Below are positions 59,709 through 64,000 of a stretch of DNA of 64,000 nt, one piece after another; position 1 is the stretch's first letter; every line of letters starts with the position of its first letter. The position numbers were made by a program, and so were the translations under genes. Source of the stretch: Morella rubra. Lineage: Eukaryota; Streptophyta; Magnoliopsida; Fagales; Myricaceae. Location of the stretch: assembly GCA_003952965.2 (NCBI GenBank), contig CM025850.1:20393552-20457551 (forward strand), given 5' to 3'. The notes beneath the pieces are model-generated. The model had not been told where the DNA came from and searched no databases. It was given only the letters and a program-made list of their open reading frames with translations.

Positions 59709-61681
59709 TGCCTGGACCATTAAGACCTCAGCGTTGCCTTATAGTAATAGAAACCGCTATTAAAGCTGAGGTTACGGCTTATGCGAGGATCGACAAAGCA
59801 ACAAAATACTAAGCAAAACACAAGTAGAACCTTTTATTAATACCGAAATATTACAAAAGAGAACCAACTTCTTATAATGTACATACTAAAGTAAAAAAAG
59901 AAAACTACAACGGAAAACTAAGAAAACATAAAACCGAAGATCTCTAATCCTCGTCGTCTGAGTCGCTCAGGTTTGAGATGTTGACATAGCTATCAGAGTG
60001 TAGGGTAATCCACATACTACATAATAATAGATACAATGATAAGATATTGAAGAAAACTCATTCATCAATAAAATCTCAAAACAGAAGAAGAAATAAATGA
60101 AAAGACTCAATTCTTAAAATATGATCTTTTTAATTTTTTCAACCACCACTCCTCTCACTCCCAGAGTGAATCACTTGGCCAGAGTGATACAAGTAACCTC
60201 CGTTTTTGGTCTCACTCCCAGTATCCTAACAAAGGACAATCATCTTTCCACGTACGATAGAGAGGCTAGGATGCCACAACAAGTGGAACACATCCTATAG
60301 TGCACATACTGTCACATTTCAAGTATATGTTAAGTATGCATGTCTCATGTCAACGCCCGTACATATCATTCATGATATGTAACACCTTAATCCTTCCTTT
60401 GGAAAGCATAGAAACATGATAAACATTATTCAAAAGAAAGTGTTGTGAAGGAAAAAACAACACCTTGATTTCTCGGTTAAAAACCGACTTAATCACAATG
60501 TAGAAAACACCAATTTTGACATAAGAGTTTTGAAATCGTAAGGAAATATTCAAAAGAATATGTTCAAGCTTTGAAAAACATCTTTTGGGAAATTTTTTTG
60601 AAAAGAAACTAATCAAAGTTGAAAAACAACTTGAAAGCGAATCGAACTTTGAAAATGATACTTTTTCGAAAAGACGAGCTTGTTCTTCATCAAGAATACG
60701 AAGAATAGAAAAACATCAAGAGATGCTAGAATAAGAAATACAAGAGATTCACACAAATCATCTTGAAAACTTTTGAATCGAAATCAAAGATAACCAACTA
60801 AACTTTAGCTCTAATTGAGCTTGGATCTTAACTAAACTCCACTAAGCGATTTCTTCATTCTTCCTCTTACTTCACTTCACTTCCAATCTCAAGTAAAACT
60901 CACAATTATCAAATGAGCTGGTGTAAGTTCTAATGTCAGACCCCCTATATATAGGAAAACTTGGCTTGTAGCATTCCGACAAGTGTCAGTCTAGCTCCGA
61001 TGACTCAAAAGGCTATTTTTGACCTGGTGTTGACACCTTGCCACCCCCATGCTACTGCTGAGCATGCTATGGCTAGAATTCTCCCTATAGCCTTGGTGAG
61101 TCGACACCTAGATCCACCAGTTGTTGACACCTCGAGCTACCTAGGTTATAGCCTTTATCGTCGTGCTTTCTAGCTTGATTCATTGTACTTCTAGCTTTGA
61201 TTCCTCGTGCTTTCTAGCCCTCATAGTGTCATTCTCTAGGGCAGACAAAATTTCCTTTGCTTAATGGCTAAGTTTCATAATTTCTCAAAATTCCAACGAT
61301 GATCACTGAACAACCTACTTGCTTCCATAAACTCTACTTACTTTCTAAAAATAAAAAATCTCCAAATTATGAATCATAGACTCATGGATAATCTTCCAAC
61401 ATATTAAAAGAATAAAAATCATGTAGTTCGGTTTTCGAGACAAAAAACCCTACTAGCTTAAAAAATTAAATTGATCCAATACGTGCTCCTCAATATCCTG
61501 AACAATAACTAGTTACATGAACTCCAATTCTCACTTAATCATGTCCTAATAAAGGTTTTGAACTTAGTTCATCAAATACTAATAATCTCACTTAGTCACT
61601 AAGTACCCCTAATGCACTACTAATCACAAACAAAATATCATAGACAATATGTATGTTATGTTTAAAGCTCGGGGTATAACA
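59709..61681 (-). repeat. 3' LTR of Ty3/gypsy element
   Basis: On the minus strand starts TGTTATACCCCGAGC right after the polypurine tract. It is homologous to 1-1521. The far end at 59709 is the best TG/CA position I can see but is uncertain, since the other LTR is outside the window. Confidence 0.75.
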
Positions 61682-61699
61682 TACTCCCCCACTTAAAAT

Positions 61700-64000
61700 C
61701 AATTTCGTCCTCGGAATTTAAACATAATACAAAGAACATATTAGTTAGTCAAATAATTGAGGATACTTGTCATGCATGTCTGCCTCTAACTCCCATGATG
61801 CTTCTGTGATATCGTGACTCTGCCACTTTCACTAAGGAATCTTCCTCTTACGCAACTCTTGTTCTTTCTATCTAATATTGCCACAGGTTGCTCCTAATAG
61901 GTTAAGTTCTTTGCTATTTGTAAAGGCATATAATCTATCACATGAGAAGGATTCGGAACATATTTTCTCAACATAGAAATATGAAAAGTATCATGTACTC
62001 CTTCCAATTCTGGTGGTAAGGTTAACTGATAAGTTGTTACTCTTACCTTACGTAATATCTCAAATGGTCCAACATATTAGAGACTTAACTTTCCTTTCTT
62101 TCCAAATCTCTTAACTCCTTTCATAGGAATCACCTTTAGGAACACTTTATCCCCTTCTTCAAATTCTAACGGTCATCTACGATTATCAACATAACTCTTT
62201 TGACTACTCTGAGCTACCTTCAACCTTTCTTTGATCACTTTTACCTTTTCACATGTCATTGGGATTAGGTTAGATCCAATCATTTGCCTTTCCTGGATGA
62301 TAATTGATGGTACAATCATAGTCCTTGATTAACTCTAACCATCTCCTTTGTCTCATATTCAACTCTTTCTGAGTAAAGAAATATTTCAAACTCTTATGAT
62401 TGTATAGATTTCACACTTAACTCTATACAGATAGTGCCTCCAAAGTTTTAGTGCAAACACTACAGCTGCCAATTCTAAATCATGAGTGGGGTAATTCTTC
62501 TCATGTGCCTTAAGCTGTCGTGATGCATAGCAATAACTTTCCTTCCTGCATCAATACTCCTCCTAAACCTATTCTAGAGGCATCATAATATATACCTTCT
62601 GATTCCTTAGGTAAAGCTAGAATAGGTGCAGTAATCAATCTTCTTTTTAACTCCTGAAAACTTTGCTCACAATCCTCCGTCCATATAAACTTAGCATTCT
62701 TCTTTGTAATGTTGTCAGAGGTGATTATAATTTTGAAAATCCTTCTACAAATCTACGATAATAACCAGCAAATCCAAAAACTTCTAATGTCATGAACTGT
62801 AGTAGGTCTTGGCCAAGTATAAACTGCCTCTACTTTTCCTGGATCAACTAAATACCTTCACTCGAAATAATATGTCCTAGAAATGCTACTTCCTTCAACC
62901 AAAAATCGCATTTCGAGAACTTAGCATATAAGTGTTCATCCCTCAACCTTTGCAAAACCAACCTCAAATGATTCTCATGCTCCTCCTTAGAATATATTAG
63001 GATATCATCAATGAAGACCACAACAAATGATCTAAAATCTCATAAAAACTCTATTCATCATATCCATAATGCAGCAGGAGCATTTGTAATCCAAAAGGCA
63101 TTACCAAAAATTCGTAATGCCATACCTGGTACGAAAAGCTGTCTTTGGAATATCCTCCTCCTTAATCTCAGTTGATGATATCCTGACCTAAGATCAATCT
63201 TAGAAAATATTTCAACACCCTTCAATTGATCAAACAAATCATCAATCATGGTAAAGGATATCTATTCTAATAGTAACCTATTCAGCTCCGATAATCTATG
63301 CACGTTCTCATAGTGCCGTCCTTCTTTTTCACAAATAACACTGGAGCTCCCTAAGGTGAAACACTAGGTCTAATATATCCTTTATGCAATAAATCTTGCA
63401 GTTGTTCCTTTAATTCCTTTAGTTCAGCTGGTGCCATCCTATATGGAGCTTTTGACAAAGGTGCAGTATCTGGTACCAATGAAATTTCAAATTCAATTTC
63501 TCTTACCAGTGGTAATCTGGGTAGTTCTTTTGGAAAGACATCTTGATACTCACAGACACTGGTATGGTTTCTAACTTCTTTTCTTCTTCTTGAATTCCAG
63601 CAATTGAAACTAGAAAAGCCTGAGCTCCATTAACCACACTTTTCCAAGCTTTCAATGCAGATATTAATCATACCTGAAGAAATTCCTTGCTAGGTCTGGA
63701 AATCACTCTCTTGACATTTCTGAACTTAATTCTCTTTTGTCCAGGCACTAGTAAACTTACTTCCTTTGCATGACAATCTAATGTTACATGATAACCAGAT
63801 AACCAATCCATGCCAAGGATCACATCAAAATCTATCAATCCCTCTATTTCCATTGGAAACTATTTATGGAGTTACCACATCAAGTCTAACAAATAAGGGT
63901 TCTATAACAATCAAGTCTATTTACACAATTATGTGAAATAAAAGAATGCTTAGCACCAGTATCAAACAACACAGTTACTAGTCCATAAAAAAGGAAAAAA
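61700..64000 (-). pseudogene. Ty3/gypsy pol, integrase core missing
   Basis: Protease: DVILGMDWLSGYHVTLDC at about 63820-63770. Reverse transcriptase: [20 protein letters not shown] and GAPVLFVKKKDGTMRTCIDY at 63450-63290, then [15 protein letters not shown] at 63210-63150. The following FRTRYGH and catalytic YLDD region is badly decayed. RNase H and connection: FIWTEDCEQSFQELKRRLIT (~62690) to NYHPGKAND (~62300). Immediately after comes KVIKERLKVAQSSQKSYVDN and GDKVFLKVIPMKGVKRFGKK (62240-62060), the integrase C-terminal GPF/Y module, then FHISMLRKYVPNPSHVIDY. The integrase zinc finger and D,D-35-E core, normally about 1 kb, are absent at this join. Several in-frame stops and frameshifts add to the damage. 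Confidence 0.85.

Larger units (their letters stand above)
59709..64000 (-). mobile_element. Ty3/gypsy element, 3' LTR and pol, running off window
   Basis: Minus-strand order from the right edge: protease, reverse transcriptase, RNase H, integrase C-terminal module, polypurine tract (AAGTGGGGGAG at about 61684-61694), 3' LTR (59709-61681). The 5' LTR and gag lie beyond 64000. All coding parts carry frameshifts and stops. Confidence 0.88.

Overview
This window is AT-rich nuclear DNA from a flowering plant, probably a eudicot. The signs are GT-AG introns, a wall-associated-kinase-like receptor gene, and plant-type Ty1/copia, Ty3/gypsy, CACTA, Mutator-like and hAT transposons. There are no bacterial operons, and I saw no rRNA, tRNA or CRISPR. 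Almost all the sequence is transposon-derived. No clearly intact host gene is present; the best preserved host locus is a broken WAK-like receptor kinase (2041-5244, minus).

Layout. 1-1521: truncated Ty3 LTR. 2041-5244: WAK-like pseudogene. 5588-~8255: CACTA element with the C-terminal exons of a plant En/Spm-type transposase. 8256-9330: tail of a Ty3 polyprotein plus LTR-like sequence. 10228-30062: one old Ty1/copia element (copia A, minus), split by nesting. Its 3' LTR is at 10228-11485, decayed pol/gag at 11486-13938, leader at 13939-18361, and 5' LTR at 29382-30062. A second copia element (copia B, plus, 18362-29284, with gag, pol and an env-like ORF) sits in its leader. Copia B in turn carries a truncated LTR of a third family (25686-~27262). 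The leader also holds a ~1.9 kb tandem duplication. 30685-~35075: a CACTA transposase gene (minus) containing a 245-bp MITE and a Mutator-like MITE, which itself contains a solo LTR (32691-34487). 37787-43789: a young copia element (copia D) with perfect 5-bp target duplications and nearly identical LTRs, but a dead integrase. 43861-44588: fragments of two unrelated host genes, histidinol-phosphate aminotransferase and a YJU2/CWC16-type splicing factor. 44776-50416 and 58432-58821: CACTA ends of a second family. 54035-54713: hAT element. 54854-56821: Mutator-like element that has captured the first exons of a GT47 (FRA8/F8H-like) glycosyltransferase gene. 58892-59482: a small two-exon ORF I do not recognise. 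59709-64000: minus-strand Ty3 element with its 3' LTR and a pol whose integrase core is missing.

The genes do not act as a pathway. The window records serial insertion, LTR-LTR recombination (a solo LTR) and gene-fragment capture. I found no convincing new multi-gene system. The observations most worth following are the gene-capturing elements, the deletion-riddled tandem duplication, and the unrecognised coding-like exons between 45.7 and 59.5 kb.
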